NCBI GenBank assembly: GCA_910587925.1
Contig: CAJUOC010000001.1
Location: 62,001 to 126,000, forward strand
DNA length: 64,000 nucleotides
Source of the DNA: an uncultured Muribaculaceae bacterium
Lineage (GTDB): Bacteria; Bacteroidota; Bacteroidia; Bacteroidales; Muribaculaceae
Direction of reading: 5' to 3'
A program made the position numbers and the translations under genes. The notes beneath the pieces are model-generated. The model was not told where the DNA came from, ran no database searches, and saw nothing but the letters and a program-made list of their open reading frames with translations. Positions within the stretch are counted from its first letter, which is position 1. Each line of letters opens with the position of its first letter. Below, in pieces: positions 7,143 to 16,385 of the stretch.

Positions 7143-9689
7143 ATGGATTTGCCCGCAAAGATAGCAATATTTGTCGTAACGACGCTCGCATGGGCACTGC
7201 CTGCCCGCAGCGCCGACTATATCGTGCGGGGCATCGTGCGCGACTCGGTGACCGACTCGCCGCTGGGCCGCGCGTCGGTGATGGTCGACGGCGCCCGCCG
7301 CTCGGTGGTGGCCGACGAGAGCGGGCTTTTCGAGCTGGCCGTGCCCGCCGACGCCCGCGCCCTGAAAGTGAGCTGCATGGGATATGCGTCAAAGACGGTA
7401 AGACTGCGGCGCAACCCATATAATATGTATGCGGTATATCTGTCGCCGGCGGCGGTCGGGCTGCGCGAGGTGGTGGTGCGCCGCCGCAAGTACTCCAAGC
7501 GGGGCAATCCCGCGGTCGACTTTGCCCGCCGCATCAAGGAGGCCGGCCCTGCCGGCGACCCTGCGGCCATGCCATATTACACCTACGACAAATATACACG
7601 CACGACCGTAGCCGCCAACGACTTCCGCGCATCTGGCGGCTCGGCTCTCGCCCGCGCTACCGACGACATCACCCTCCATGTCGACACATCAGACGTCACC
7701 GGCAAGCCCATCCTGAGCCTGGTGAGCAAGGAGCGCGCCTCGCGGGTATACCGCCGCCGCGACCCCTCGGCCGTCAAGGAGCGTGTCGCCGGTGTGCGCT
7801 CGACCGGCATCGACCACATGCTCGATCCCGAGGCGATGCGGGTGTTTCTCGACGATGCCATGCGCGAGATAGACCTCTACGATGCCGACCTCACCATACT
7901 GGGCTCGCGGTTTGTGAGTCCGCTCAGCCCCCTGGCGCCCGACTTCTACCGCTTTTATCTCACCGATACGGTGTCGCTCCCGGGGCTGGCGGGGCGATAT
8001 GCCGTGCTGTCGTTTTACCCGCGCAACAAGGCTTCATACGGTTTCACCGGCCACCTGTATGTCGATGTGGCCGACTCGACCATGGCTGTGCGCCGCGTCG
8101 ACCTGCGGCTGCCGTCGGAGACGCCGGTCAACTTTGTCGACGCCCTCTACATCACCCAGACCTACGATATCTCGCCCGAGGGGCGCCGCCTCAAGACTCT
8201 CGACGACCTCACCATGGAGCTGAGCGCGCTGGGCGGCGGCAAGGGCGGCAATCTCTACGCCCGCCGCACCACCTCCTATACCGGCCATACCTTTGCCCCG
8301 CAGCCCGACTCTGTATACGCCTCGGAGGGCCCGGAGCTGGAGCTGCCCGGAGCGGCCGCGCGCGACGACGACTTCTGGCTCGAGGCCCGCACGGCCGCCA
8401 TGCCCCGGGGCGAGAGCCGCCTCGACCGCCTGCTCTCCGACTTGCGCCGCCGCCCGGTCGTATACTGGGGCGAGCGTGTGCTGCGCACTATATTTACCGG
8501 CTACTTCTCGCCCTGCAAAGACTCGCCCGTCGATATCGGCCCGGTCAACACCCTGGTGAGCTTCAACTCCATCGAGGGTACCCGCCTGCGCCTGGGCGGC
8601 ATGACCACCGCCCGGCTGTCGCCGCGGTGGTTTGGCCGCGCCTACGGTGCCTGGGGCACCCGCGACCACCGCTGGAAACACCTTGCCGAGGTGGAGTATT
8701 CGTTTATCGACAAGACGCTGCACTCGCGGGAGTTTCCGATGCGCTCGCTGCGGTTTACCTCGCAGTACGACATCGACCGCCCGGGCCTCCACTACATGGC
8801 CACCTCGCCCGACAATGTGGTGCTGTCGCTGCGGCGCATCAGCGACGACCGCGCCGCATACCGCCGCCTGCAGCGGCTCGACTTCCTGTGGGAGATGCGA
8901 TCGGGGCTGTCTTTCGACGTGGCTGTAGGCACCGACCGCATGGAGGGCGCCCCCACGATGCCCTTCATCCTCGGCGACGGCACCGCGCTGGGCCATTACA
9001 CCCAGAATTTCGCCGAGCTGACGCTGCGCTACGCCCCCGGGGAGAAGTTTGTGCAGGGCCGGCTCCACCGCGTGCCGGTCAACTACGATGCCCCGGCCCT
9101 CACACTGCGCCACACCTGCTCGCCGGGCGGGCTGTGGGGCTCGCGATATACCGTCAACCGCACAGAGCTGGACATACGCAGCCGCGTGTGGCTGAGCGCC
9201 TGGGGATACCTCGACCTCTCGGCCGCGGGCACCCACGTATGGGGCCGGGCGCCATTCCCCGCCCTGGCCATCCCCAACGCCAACATCTCCTATACCATAC
9301 AGCCGCGCGCCATGGCGCTGCTCAATCCCATGGAATTCATATGCACGTCGGCCGCCAGCTGGGAGGTCGAGTACAACGCCCGGGGAGCCCTGCTCAACCT
9401 CATCCCGCTGGTAAAGCGCGCCCGCCTGCGCGAGGTGGTGGGCTTCCGCGGCTTCTGGGGCCGGCTCGACCGCCATTCCGACCCCGCGCTCGACCCTGCG
9501 CTGCCGCGCTTCCCCGAGGGCACGGCGCGGCTCACCCCCGACCATACCCCCTACATGGAAATCAGCGCCGGTCTCGACAACATCCTGCGCCTGGTGCGCC
9601 TCGAGTACTACTGGCGCCTGACATACCGCCATGTGCCCTACTCCATCGACCGCAGCGGCCTGCGCATCGCCCTCCACGCCACATTCTGA
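7143..9689 (+). CDS. DUF5686 family outer-membrane protein with carboxypeptidase-like regulatory domain
   Basis: An 848-residue exported protein. A signal peptide (FVVTTLAWALPARS) is followed by a carboxypeptidase-regulatory-like beta-sandwich (YIVRGIVRDSVTDSPLGRASVMVDG... to about residue 105) and then the long DUF5686 region, ending in a run of amphipathic strands and a terminal aromatic-rich strand (GLRIALHATF) like an outer-membrane barrel. The fold resembles TonB-dependent receptors without a plug, but no transport role is shown. A TTG three bases upstream could extend the frame; the ATG at 7143 is preferred. Confidence 0.85.
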   Translation: MDLPAKIAIFVVTTLAWALPARSADYIVRGIVRDSVTDSPLGRASVMVDGARRSVVADESGLFELAVPADARALKVSCMGYASKTVRLRRNPYNMYAVYLSPAAVGLREVVVRRRKYSKRGNPAVDFARRIKEAGPAGDPAAMPYYTYDKYTRTTVAANDFRASGGSALARATDDITLHVDTSDVTGKPILSLVSKERASRVYRRRDPSAVKERVAGVRSTGIDHMLDPEAMRVFLDDAMREIDLYDADLTILGSRFVSPLSPLAPDFYRFYLTDTVSLPGLAGRYAVLSFYPRNKASYGFTGHLYVDVADSTMAVRRVDLRLPSETPVNFVDALYITQTYDISPEGRRLKTLDDLTMELSALGGGKGGNLYARRTTSYTGHTFAPQPDSVYASEGPELELPGAAARDDDFWLEARTAAMPRGESRLDRLLSDLRRRPVVYWGERVLRTIFTGYFSPCKDSPVDIGPVNTLVSFNSIEGTRLRLGGMTTARLSPRWFGRAYGAWGTRDHRWKHLAEVEYSFIDKTLHSREFPMRSLRFTSQYDIDRPGLHYMATSPDNVVLSLRRISDDRAAYRRLQRLDFLWEMRSGLSFDVAVGTDRMEGAPTMPFILGDGTALGHYTQNFAELTLRYAPGEKFVQGRLHRVPVNYDAPALTLRHTCSPGGLWGSRYTVNRTELDIRSRVWLSAWGYLDLSAAGTHVWGRAPFPALAIPNANISYTIQPRAMALLNPMEFICTSAASWEVEYNARGALLNLIPLVKRARLREVVGFRGFWGRLDRHSDPALDPALPRFPEGTARLTPDHTPYMEISAGLDNILRLVRLEYYWRLTYRHVPYSIDRSGLRIALHATF
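7156..7163 (-). promoter_or_regulatory. Promoter -7 element for the CYTH gene, inside the neighbouring coding sequence
   Basis: On the minus strand this reads TATCTTTG followed by C, a full match to TAnnTTTG, 19 bases before the CYTH ATG. It lies within the first codons of the divergent DUF5686 gene. No -33 TTTG was found. Confidence 0.5.
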
Positions 9690-9720
9690 CAGCGGTTTGA
9701 CCCCCACACGTCACGTTTAT

Positions 9721-9751
9721 TTTGGCGGTACGGTAAAATTTGTTAATTTTG
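9721..9751 (+). promoter_or_regulatory. Bacteroidetes promoter for the DUF4493 lipoprotein operon
   Basis: TTTG at 9721-9724 and TAATTTTG at 9744-9751 are separated by 19 bases, a full match to the -33/-7 consensus. The first lipoprotein ATG lies 45 bases downstream of the -7 element. No comparable promoter was seen between the three lipoprotein genes. Confidence 0.85.
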
Positions 9752-9796
9752 CCGCACATAGTATATTTTTGAAACCAATCAAATAAACCTTAACAT

Positions 9797-12262
9797 ATGA
9801 CTTTCAGACACCCCATCACGCACGCTCTGCTCGGCTTCGGCCTGGCGGCGCTCGCGGCCGGCTGTGCGTCCGACGATTTCGCCGGTGCATCGACGGTCAA
9901 GGGCACCGGAGGATTCGACCCGCAGATTGAGCTGAATCCCGAGGTGTTGGCCGCCAAGCGGCCTTCAAAAGCGATGTCGCGGGCCGAGTACTCCGACATC
10001 ACCGCCGACGACCTGAGCCTGCGGCTCACCGCGGCCGACGGCTCCTTCACACGCACATGGGACCACCTGACCGACTTCGACGCCGACGAGCGCTTTGCTG
10101 TGGGCGACTATACTCTCGAAGCTTTTTACGGCGACGAGAGCTCCGAAGGCTTCGAGGCTCCCTACTTCATGGGCTCGCAGTCCATCACCGTCGAGGAAAA
10201 CAAGGTGACACCCGTGGCCATCAGCGCCTCGCTGGCCAATGCCCTGGTGTCGCTCGACTACACCGACAATTTCACCTCGTACATGACATCTTACGATGCC
10301 GAGGTACACTCGGCCGGCGGAGCCACCACCGCCGTCGCCGCCGCCGAGAGCCGCCCTGTCTACGTCAAGGCCGGACTGGTAGAGGTGTATGTAAATTTTG
10401 TAAAGCCCAACGGCAAGGGCGCCAAGCTCCTGTCGGCCTCCTTCACCGCCAAGCCCCGCTGCCACTACCGCGTGACATTCGACCTGGCCGAGGGTCAGAC
10501 ATCGGGCGAGGCCACTCTCAAGGTGATATACGATGATATGCTCGACGAGCAGGATGTGGAAATCGACCTGAGCGACGAGCTGCTCAACTCTCCTGCCCCC
10601 GTGGTGACCGCCCGCGGCTTCACCTCGGGCGAGGCCATCTCATTTGTGCCCGGCAACGCGCCCACCGACCCGCTCGGCCTCGACATCATCGCCCGCGGCG
10701 GTCTCAGCCGCGTGACCATGACCACCCGCTCGGCCTCGCTGCTCGCGCAGGGCTGGCCGGCCGAGGTCAACCTCGTGGGCGCTCCGGCTGCCACGCAGGG
10801 CACCCTGTCGTCGCTCGGCCTGCAGGCCCGCGGCCTTTACAACAATCCCGAGCAGATGGCCGTGGTGACTCTCACCGACGTGCTTGGTCACATCGGGCTG
10901 GTCGACGGCGACGACGGTGTGAGCGAAATCAGCTTTGTGGTGGTCGACGCCATGGGCAAGGCATCAGACGCCGTGACCCTGCGCATCGAGGCCGCCCCGC
11001 TGGAGGTGTCGCTCGCCAATCCCGCGCCGCTGGCTCTCGGCCAGTCGGAGCTTACGCTCGACCTCAACTACAACGGCGGCACACCCGACACCGGCGTGCA
11101 GATACAGTACTTCAACGACCGCGCCACCTGGTCGACTGCCGCGTACACCTCCACCGGGAGCGCCGAGGGCGTCTACCGCGTCACCCTCACCGGCCTGCCC
11201 ATCTCGGGCGACCTGCGCCTGCGCGCCAAGGCGGGCAATCTCATATCTGAGGAAATCACCGTGACCCGCGTGCCGGTGACCATCGCCCTGGCGACATCAG
11301 ACGCCGACGCCTTTGCCCGCCACGCCACAGCGACAGCCACTCTGCCTGCCGACGCCCCCGAGGGCGTCACACTCGACATGGTGCTCGCCTCGGGCAAGCT
11401 GGCCGTGTCGACCGATGGCGGCGCCACCTACAGCGAGGCTCCCACCGCCGTATCCGGCGCGCGCCTCACCGCCTCGGGTCTGGAGCCCTCCACCACATAC
11501 ACCGCCCGCTTTGAAATCAACGGCACCGTGTGCTCCGACCCGGTGACTTTCACCACCGAGGCCGCCCCGCAGCTCCCCAACGGCAATATGGACGACTGGA
11601 CACAGACCGCCCATAAGTCCAACATGGTCGAGTACTTCCTCGGCGGCGACGCATGGGGTACTCTCAACGGCCTCACCATATCTCAGTGGAACAATGGCGG
11701 CATCTTTGCCGCAAACGCAGCATATCGCGCCACATCTGGCACCATCCCCACCACCGACACCCCGAGCGGCAGCGGCAGCGCCGCACTCATCCGCTCCATC
11801 GCCTGGGGCCACGGCACCACTTCGGCCGGCGGTGCCACGATACTCAAGCACGTAGACCGCGGCGAGCTGTATCTGGGCAAGTGGGAAGGCGGCGGCGATA
11901 ATAGTGCGATGCCCACATACGGCATGGCATTTGCCAGCCGTCCTGCGTCGATGTCGTTCTACTACAAGTTTGTGGAAGTCAACGGCCACAAAGGCTCTGC
12001 CGAGATATCGGTATACGATGCCTCGGGCGCGAAAATCGCCGGCAACACATTTGAGGTCGCAGCTCAGGACTCCTACGTCTTGAAGACTTTGCCGCTGGAG
12101 TATGCCGCAGGCGCCGCCAAGGCCGCGCGCATCGAGGTGATATTCCGCTCGACCGCTCCGGGCGTGTCGCTGGGCAAAAACGACCTCAACTGGGGCAGCG
12201 GCTCGTCGCAGACCCACACCGGCTCGATGCTCTATATCGACGACATAGTGCTTAACTACTGA
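9797..12262 (+). CDS. DUF4493 lipoprotein with C-terminal PCMD domain
   Basis: An 821-residue surface lipoprotein. The lipobox LAAGC puts the lipidated Cys at residue 23, followed by ASDD, an acidic stretch like the Bacteroidetes lipoprotein export signal. DUF4493 covers about residues 60-280 (DLSLRLTAADGSFTRTW, FAVGDYTLEAFYG, FMGSQSITV, VSLDYTDNFTSYM). Ig/fibronectin-like modules follow, and from about residue 592 (QLPNGNMDDWTQ) a PCMD domain, a lectin-like fold predicted to take part in carbohydrate binding. It is the first of three tandem paralogues; the next starts 14 bases after its stop. The ligand is unknown. Confidence 0.85.
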   Translation: MTFRHPITHALLGFGLAALAAGCASDDFAGASTVKGTGGFDPQIELNPEVLAAKRPSKAMSRAEYSDITADDLSLRLTAADGSFTRTWDHLTDFDADERFAVGDYTLEAFYGDESSEGFEAPYFMGSQSITVEENKVTPVAISASLANALVSLDYTDNFTSYMTSYDAEVHSAGGATTAVAAAESRPVYVKAGLVEVYVNFVKPNGKGAKLLSASFTAKPRCHYRVTFDLAEGQTSGEATLKVIYDDMLDEQDVEIDLSDELLNSPAPVVTARGFTSGEAISFVPGNAPTDPLGLDIIARGGLSRVTMTTRSASLLAQGWPAEVNLVGAPAATQGTLSSLGLQARGLYNNPEQMAVVTLTDVLGHIGLVDGDDGVSEISFVVVDAMGKASDAVTLRIEAAPLEVSLANPAPLALGQSELTLDLNYNGGTPDTGVQIQYFNDRATWSTAAYTSTGSAEGVYRVTLTGLPISGDLRLRAKAGNLISEEITVTRVPVTIALATSDADAFARHATATATLPADAPEGVTLDMVLASGKLAVSTDGGATYSEAPTAVSGARLTASGLEPSTTYTARFEINGTVCSDPVTFTTEAAPQLPNGNMDDWTQTAHKSNMVEYFLGGDAWGTLNGLTISQWNNGGIFAANAAYRATSGTIPTTDTPSGSGSAALIRSIAWGHGTTSAGGATILKHVDRGELYLGKWEGGGDNSAMPTYGMAFASRPASMSFYYKFVEVNGHKGSAEISVYDASGAKIAGNTFEVAAQDSYVLKTLPLEYAAGAAKAARIEVIFRSTAPGVSLGKNDLNWGSGSSQTHTGSMLYIDDIVLNY

Positions 12263-12276
12263 TAAACCGACCATAT

Positions 12277-13563
12277 ATGAAAACCAAGATATTTTTTGCC
12301 GCCATCGGCGCCGCACTCGCTCTCACAGCCTGCGACAGCGCCTGGACTCCGGCTCTCGACGGCGGTCGCTCGGGTAAGGTAGACCCCGCCTCGCTCGAGG
12401 TCGAGGTCGACGACACCGAGATACTGCTCACCCGCGGCGCGGGCGACTACAATCTCGCCGACTTCACCGTGAAGATTTTCCCCAAGGACAGCGATACCCC
12501 TGTGCGCACCTGGACGTATGCCAAGACTCCCGAGATATTCTCGCTGCCGGTGGGCGACTACCGTGTCGACGTGGTATCTCACGAGGTGAAGAAGGCCGCC
12601 TTTGCCGAGCCGCTGTACATGGGCTCGGCCGAGTTCAGCATCGCCGACTCCAAAATCACCGACATCGGCACCGTCAACTGCACCTTCCGCTCCATCAAAG
12701 TGAGCGTGCGCTTTACCGACGAGCTGCGTGCAGTCATGGGCGATGATGTGAAAGTCACCGTCGTGTGCAACGACGACGGCCGCCTGGAGTACACACCCTC
12801 CGAGACCCGCTCGGGATACTACGAGGCTGTCGCCGGCAGCTCCACCCTGGCCGCGCGCTTCACCGGCACTGTCAAGGGCAATGCCGAGGACATCCACCGC
12901 GTGTATACCGATGCCGCAGCCGGCCAGCACCGCATCATCACATTCGGCCTGCGCGACTCTCAGCTCGAGCCCGACCCCGAGACCGGCCAGATCGACCCCT
13001 CGCAGGGCATCAACGTGAGCGTCGATGTCGACACCGAGGATATAAGCGGCAGTGTCGACGGCGGCGAGGACAATCTCGACCCCTCCGACCGTCCCGGCCA
13101 CGAGGATTTTGTCGACCCGGAAGACCCCGACAAGCCCAACCCGCCCACACCCGGCGACGACGCCTCGGAAATCAAATTAGACTGCCCGCTCGACCTCTCC
13201 ATACGCCACGAGGTAAATGCCGACAACGCCGCCAAGTCTATCGTCACCATCACCTCGAAGTACGGTATGACCAATCTTATGGTCGACATCAGCTCCACCT
13301 CCGAAGACTTCATCGACCTGCTCTCGACCGTGGGGCTGGCGACCAGTTTCGACATCATGCACCCCGGCTCGTGTGAGGAAGGCCTGCGCACACTCGGCCT
13401 GCTTGAGGGTGTGGAGGTCGGCAAGTGCGAAGTCACATTCAACGTGTCGACTCTGATCGGTCTGCTGGGCACGTTCAACGGCAACGACTTCGACTTCCGC
13501 ATCACCGCCACCGACGAGAAAGGCAAGAGCGAGAGCGAGACACTTATGTTCCACGTCAATTAA
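12277..13563 (+). CDS. DUF4493 lipoprotein lacking the PCMD domain
   Basis: A 428-residue paralogue of the preceding gene. The lipobox LTAC gives a lipidated Cys near residue 20, without the acidic run seen in its neighbours. The DUF4493 core (ADFTVKIFPKDSDTPVRTWTY, LPVGDYRVDVVSHE, YMGSAEFSIADSKIT) is followed by an acidic, proline-rich linker (residues about 255-295, PSDRPGHEDFVDPEDPDKPN) and one Ig-like domain ending FRITATDEKGKSES. It lies 14 bases after the first and 6 bases before the third lipoprotein. The missing PCMD suggests a partner rather than a copy. Confidence 0.82.
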   Translation: MKTKIFFAAIGAALALTACDSAWTPALDGGRSGKVDPASLEVEVDDTEILLTRGAGDYNLADFTVKIFPKDSDTPVRTWTYAKTPEIFSLPVGDYRVDVVSHEVKKAAFAEPLYMGSAEFSIADSKITDIGTVNCTFRSIKVSVRFTDELRAVMGDDVKVTVVCNDDGRLEYTPSETRSGYYEAVAGSSTLAARFTGTVKGNAEDIHRVYTDAAAGQHRIITFGLRDSQLEPDPETGQIDPSQGINVSVDVDTEDISGSVDGGEDNLDPSDRPGHEDFVDPEDPDKPNPPTPGDDASEIKLDCPLDLSIRHEVNADNAAKSIVTITSKYGMTNLMVDISSTSEDFIDLLSTVGLATSFDIMHPGSCEEGLRTLGLLEGVEVGKCEVTFNVSTLIGLLGTFNGNDFDFRITATDEKGKSESETLMFHVN

Positions 13564-13569
13564 CCCGCC

Positions 13570-15723
13570 ATGAAGGGATATATCAAACTATTGGCAGCGG
13601 CGCTCGCAGTAGCGCCCGTGCTGGGCGGCTGTGCCGCCGACGACCCCTTCGGGTACAAGGGCGAGGGCTCTGTGCGCCTCTCCACCAATCTCAGCGAGAA
13701 GCTCACCGCCGCCCGCGCCTCGTCGACCGAGGCCGAGCTGCAGGAGTCGACCATCGTGTGGATTTCAAATGCCAAAGGCCCGGTGCGCAAATTCCACGGC
13801 GTGGCCGAGGCCTCGGCCGCTCCCATCCGCCTCATCTCCGACAGCTATGTGGCCGAGGCATGGGCGGGCGACTCGGTGCCGGCATCGTTTACCGACCGCT
13901 ACTTCTACGGCTCGACTGACTTCCGCGTCGCAGCGGGCGCGGCCACCGAGGTGACCGTCACCTGCCGCGTGGCCAACTCCGTCGTGGCCGTCGACTACGC
14001 CGCCGATGTCGACGACGTGCTCACCGACTACACCATGACCGTGGGCCACTCCCAGGGTACCCTCACCTACGAGGGCCGCGACGACCGCCGAGGATACTTC
14101 ATGATGAACTCGCGCGACCACGACCTCACCTGGACGCTCACCGGCCGACGCACCGACGGCAGCGAGTATACCCGCACCGGCGTCATCACCGGCGCCGCCC
14201 GCGCCACCCTCTACACCCTGCGCGTGAGCTGCGCTCCCCAGGATGAGACCATGGGCGGCGGCTTCCTCACCGTCACCGTCGACGAGAGCACCGTCGACAT
14301 CGAAGACGCCATCGACATCGTGGCCGCACCCACCATCCGCGGCCTCGGCTTCGACCTGTCGCAACCCGTGCGCGGCGAGCAAGGCTCGGTGGGCCGGCGC
14401 TCGATTTGGATCTCGGCAAACTCTGCCATCACCAAGCTCATCCTCACCTCCGACGCCTTTGCCGCGCTTGGTATCGGCGGCAACGACTTCGACCTGCTCA
14501 ACAAAGATTCCAAGTACGACGCCGTCATCGAGGCCGCCGGCATCAACTATACCGTCAAAGACGATGAGGCTACCGGCGCCCAGGGCATCAAACTCAACTT
14601 CGAGGCCGTGTACACCGCCACTCTTACCCAGGGCGACCACACCTTCCTCATCGAGGCTACCGACGCCGAGGGCCGCACATCATCGGCCACCCTCACCATC
14701 TCGGTCAACGATGCCGAAGTAATCACCATCGAGGCCGACCCGGCCGACGCCTTCGCCACCCGCGCCACCATCTGCGGCGAGATGCTCAAGGCCGGCGTGA
14801 CGCCCGCGCTGAAGTACCGCCCCCGCGGCACTGCCGACTGGACCGACGCCGCCGATGTCACTGTCGACGGCACCCGCTTCTCGGCCATCATCTCAGGACT
14901 GACGCCCGGCACCGTATACGAGTACGCCGCCGCCACCGCCGACGGGTTTATATCGCCTGCGGTGATGAGCGTCACCACCGAGAGCCTGGCGCAGATTCCC
15001 AACGGCGACTTCGAGGGCTGGAGCATGAGCGGCAGCGTGCAGATGCTTTATGCCGACGGCGCTCCCATGTACTGGGACTCGGGCAACCACGGCTCGACGA
15101 CTGCTCCGTCGTTTCTCGGCGGCGGCAACATTACCGTGCCCGTCGAGAGCCCGCGTCACGGCGGCAACTACGCCATCAAGATGGAGTCGAAGACCATCTT
15201 CAGCATCCTGGCCGCCGGCAATGCCTTCATGGGTAAATATCTCGGCACCGACGGTACCAACGGTATCCTCGGCTGGGGTCGACCCTTCACCTCTCGCCCC
15301 GCCAAGCTGCGCGGCTGGGTGAAATATACCCCCGGCACCGTGAGCAGCACCAGCGACAAGGCACCCGACATCGTCAAGGGCCAGCCCGACAAGGGTATCA
15401 TCTATGTGGCTCTGCTCTCGGGCAAGACGAGTACCTACGAAGATGGCTATGCTGAGTTCCCGGTGGTGGTGCGCACCAAGTCGCCGGGCAAGTATTTCAG
15501 CAAAGACGACCCTGCTGTCATCGCTTACGGCGAAAAGGTATTTGACTCGGCCACCGACGGCGACGGCCTCATCGAGTTTGAGATACCCATCGACTACCGC
15601 ACACTCTCCGCCAAGCCTGCCTACATACTCCTCACCATGTCGGCCAGCAAGGGCGGCGACTACTTTGCCGGCGCCGCAGGCTCCTGCATGATTGTCGACG
15701 ACCTCGAGCTCGTTTACGAGTAA
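13570..15723 (+). CDS. DUF4493 lipoprotein with C-terminal PCMD domain
   Basis: A 717-residue paralogue. The lipobox LGGC (Cys at residue 18) is followed by AADDP, again acidic as in surface-exported lipoproteins. DUF4493 covers about residues 30-240, then Ig-like and fibronectin-like modules (TFLIEATDAEGRTSSATLTISVN; SGLTPGTVYEYAAATADG), then a PCMD domain from about residue 475 (QIPNGDFEGWSM) to the end (CMIVDDLELVYE). It is the last gene of the three-gene unit and is followed directly by a large palindromic element. Confidence 0.85.
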   Translation: MKGYIKLLAAALAVAPVLGGCAADDPFGYKGEGSVRLSTNLSEKLTAARASSTEAELQESTIVWISNAKGPVRKFHGVAEASAAPIRLISDSYVAEAWAGDSVPASFTDRYFYGSTDFRVAAGAATEVTVTCRVANSVVAVDYAADVDDVLTDYTMTVGHSQGTLTYEGRDDRRGYFMMNSRDHDLTWTLTGRRTDGSEYTRTGVITGAARATLYTLRVSCAPQDETMGGGFLTVTVDESTVDIEDAIDIVAAPTIRGLGFDLSQPVRGEQGSVGRRSIWISANSAITKLILTSDAFAALGIGGNDFDLLNKDSKYDAVIEAAGINYTVKDDEATGAQGIKLNFEAVYTATLTQGDHTFLIEATDAEGRTSSATLTISVNDAEVITIEADPADAFATRATICGEMLKAGVTPALKYRPRGTADWTDAADVTVDGTRFSAIISGLTPGTVYEYAAATADGFISPAVMSVTTESLAQIPNGDFEGWSMSGSVQMLYADGAPMYWDSGNHGSTTAPSFLGGGNITVPVESPRHGGNYAIKMESKTIFSILAAGNAFMGKYLGTDGTNGILGWGRPFTSRPAKLRGWVKYTPGTVSSTSDKAPDIVKGQPDKGIIYVALLSGKTSTYEDGYAEFPVVVRTKSPGKYFSKDDPAVIAYGEKVFDSATDGDGLIEFEIPIDYRTLSAKPAYILLTMSASKGGDYFAGAAGSCMIVDDLELVYE

Positions 15724-15745
15724 ATACCTCCTGCTCATATAAGTG

Positions 15746-16092
15746 TGCGGAGGATGTCGCAAAACTCGACATCTTTTACGTACATCAAGTTGTATGACTT
15801 GGGGAGGGACGTCCGCAGGACGTCGATTATTCATAACCCCGTACATCGACCGTCAGGGAGATGTGCGGGGTTATAGTGTACACGGCCGGGCATCCGCAAG
15901 AGGCCGATTTACAGCAGTTACCGTGTAAATCGGCCTCTTGCGGATGCCCCATTACTGCGGATATGTACCCCGTACACCTGCGCCTGCGGCTACGGTGTGC
16001 GGGGTTACGAATAATCGGCGTCCGACGGACGCCTGCGTGATATATGGTTATGCTTCGTCAATCGTAATGTCGGTTTTGCAACATCCTCCGCC
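15746..16092 (+). repeat. Concentric palindromic intergenic element, about 347 bp
   Basis: The 460-base gap between 15724 and 16184 contains no gene but a nested set of inverted repeats. Outer arms at 15746-15772 and 16067-16092 match with one mismatch and one indel. Inside them, 15805-15832 pairs with 16009-16032, and each is itself a small palindrome (GACGTCCGCAGGACGTC; GGCGTCCGACGGACGCC). Next come GGGGTTAT-type hairpins at 15832-15874 and 15965-16008. The innermost arms, 15888-15913 and 15924-15949, are perfect over 26 bases around a 10-base loop. It could fold as one long hairpin. No transposase is present. Confidence 0.85.
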
Positions 16093-16125
16093 TGTATTTT
16101 TACACATTTTAGCACAGGTGTGTAC

Positions 16126-16156
16126 CTTGTCGGCACATGCGAGGCGATACCTTTGC
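16126..16156 (+). promoter_or_regulatory. Promoter for the small two-gene unit
   Basis: CTTG at 16126-16129 and TACCTTTG at 16148-16155 are 18 bases apart, close to the Bacteroidetes consensus. The ATG at 16185 lies 29 bases downstream. The promoter begins just outside the palindromic element. Confidence 0.7.
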
Positions 16157-16184
16157 AACGTAATCAAACTCAACACGCAAAGCC

Positions 16185-16382
16185 ATGATCTCCTCTACCG
16201 ACACCATCTTCGCAACAGTATGCCAGCGCGGCCGCCAGGTCTACAGCACCGTCGGCACCGGCTTCACCTCGATGAGCGACGTCGTGGGCCGCCTGCGCGG
16301 CGCCGCCTCTGGCATGGTCACTCTTACCGTGCGCAACTCCTCGCAGGGATGGTCGCGCACCGCCAACCTCTATATCGCCTGA
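16185..16382 (+). CDS. Small protein of unknown function, 65 residues
   Basis: A 65-residue protein (MISSTDTIFATVCQRGRQVY...) that I do not recognise. It has no signal peptide or membrane segment; it is rich in Ser, Thr and Gly and ends in an amphipathic stretch (GMVTLTVRNSSQGWSR) that looks like beta strands. Support for translation is the good promoter 29 bases upstream, the ATG start, and the next gene starting 3 bases after its stop. Codon use matches its neighbours. Confidence 0.65.
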   Translation: MISSTDTIFATVCQRGRQVYSTVGTGFTSMSDVVGRLRGAASGMVTLTVRNSSQGWSRTANLYIA

Positions 16383-16385
16383 GCC

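Noticed and set aside
8034..9707. A 557-codon minus-strand frame opposite the DUF5686 gene
   Set aside because: Same shadow effect; no recognisable motif, and the plus-strand gene is complete.
15746..16092. CRISPR array
   Set aside because: The repeats are nested inverted pairs, not regularly spaced direct repeats with unique spacers, and no cas genes are present.
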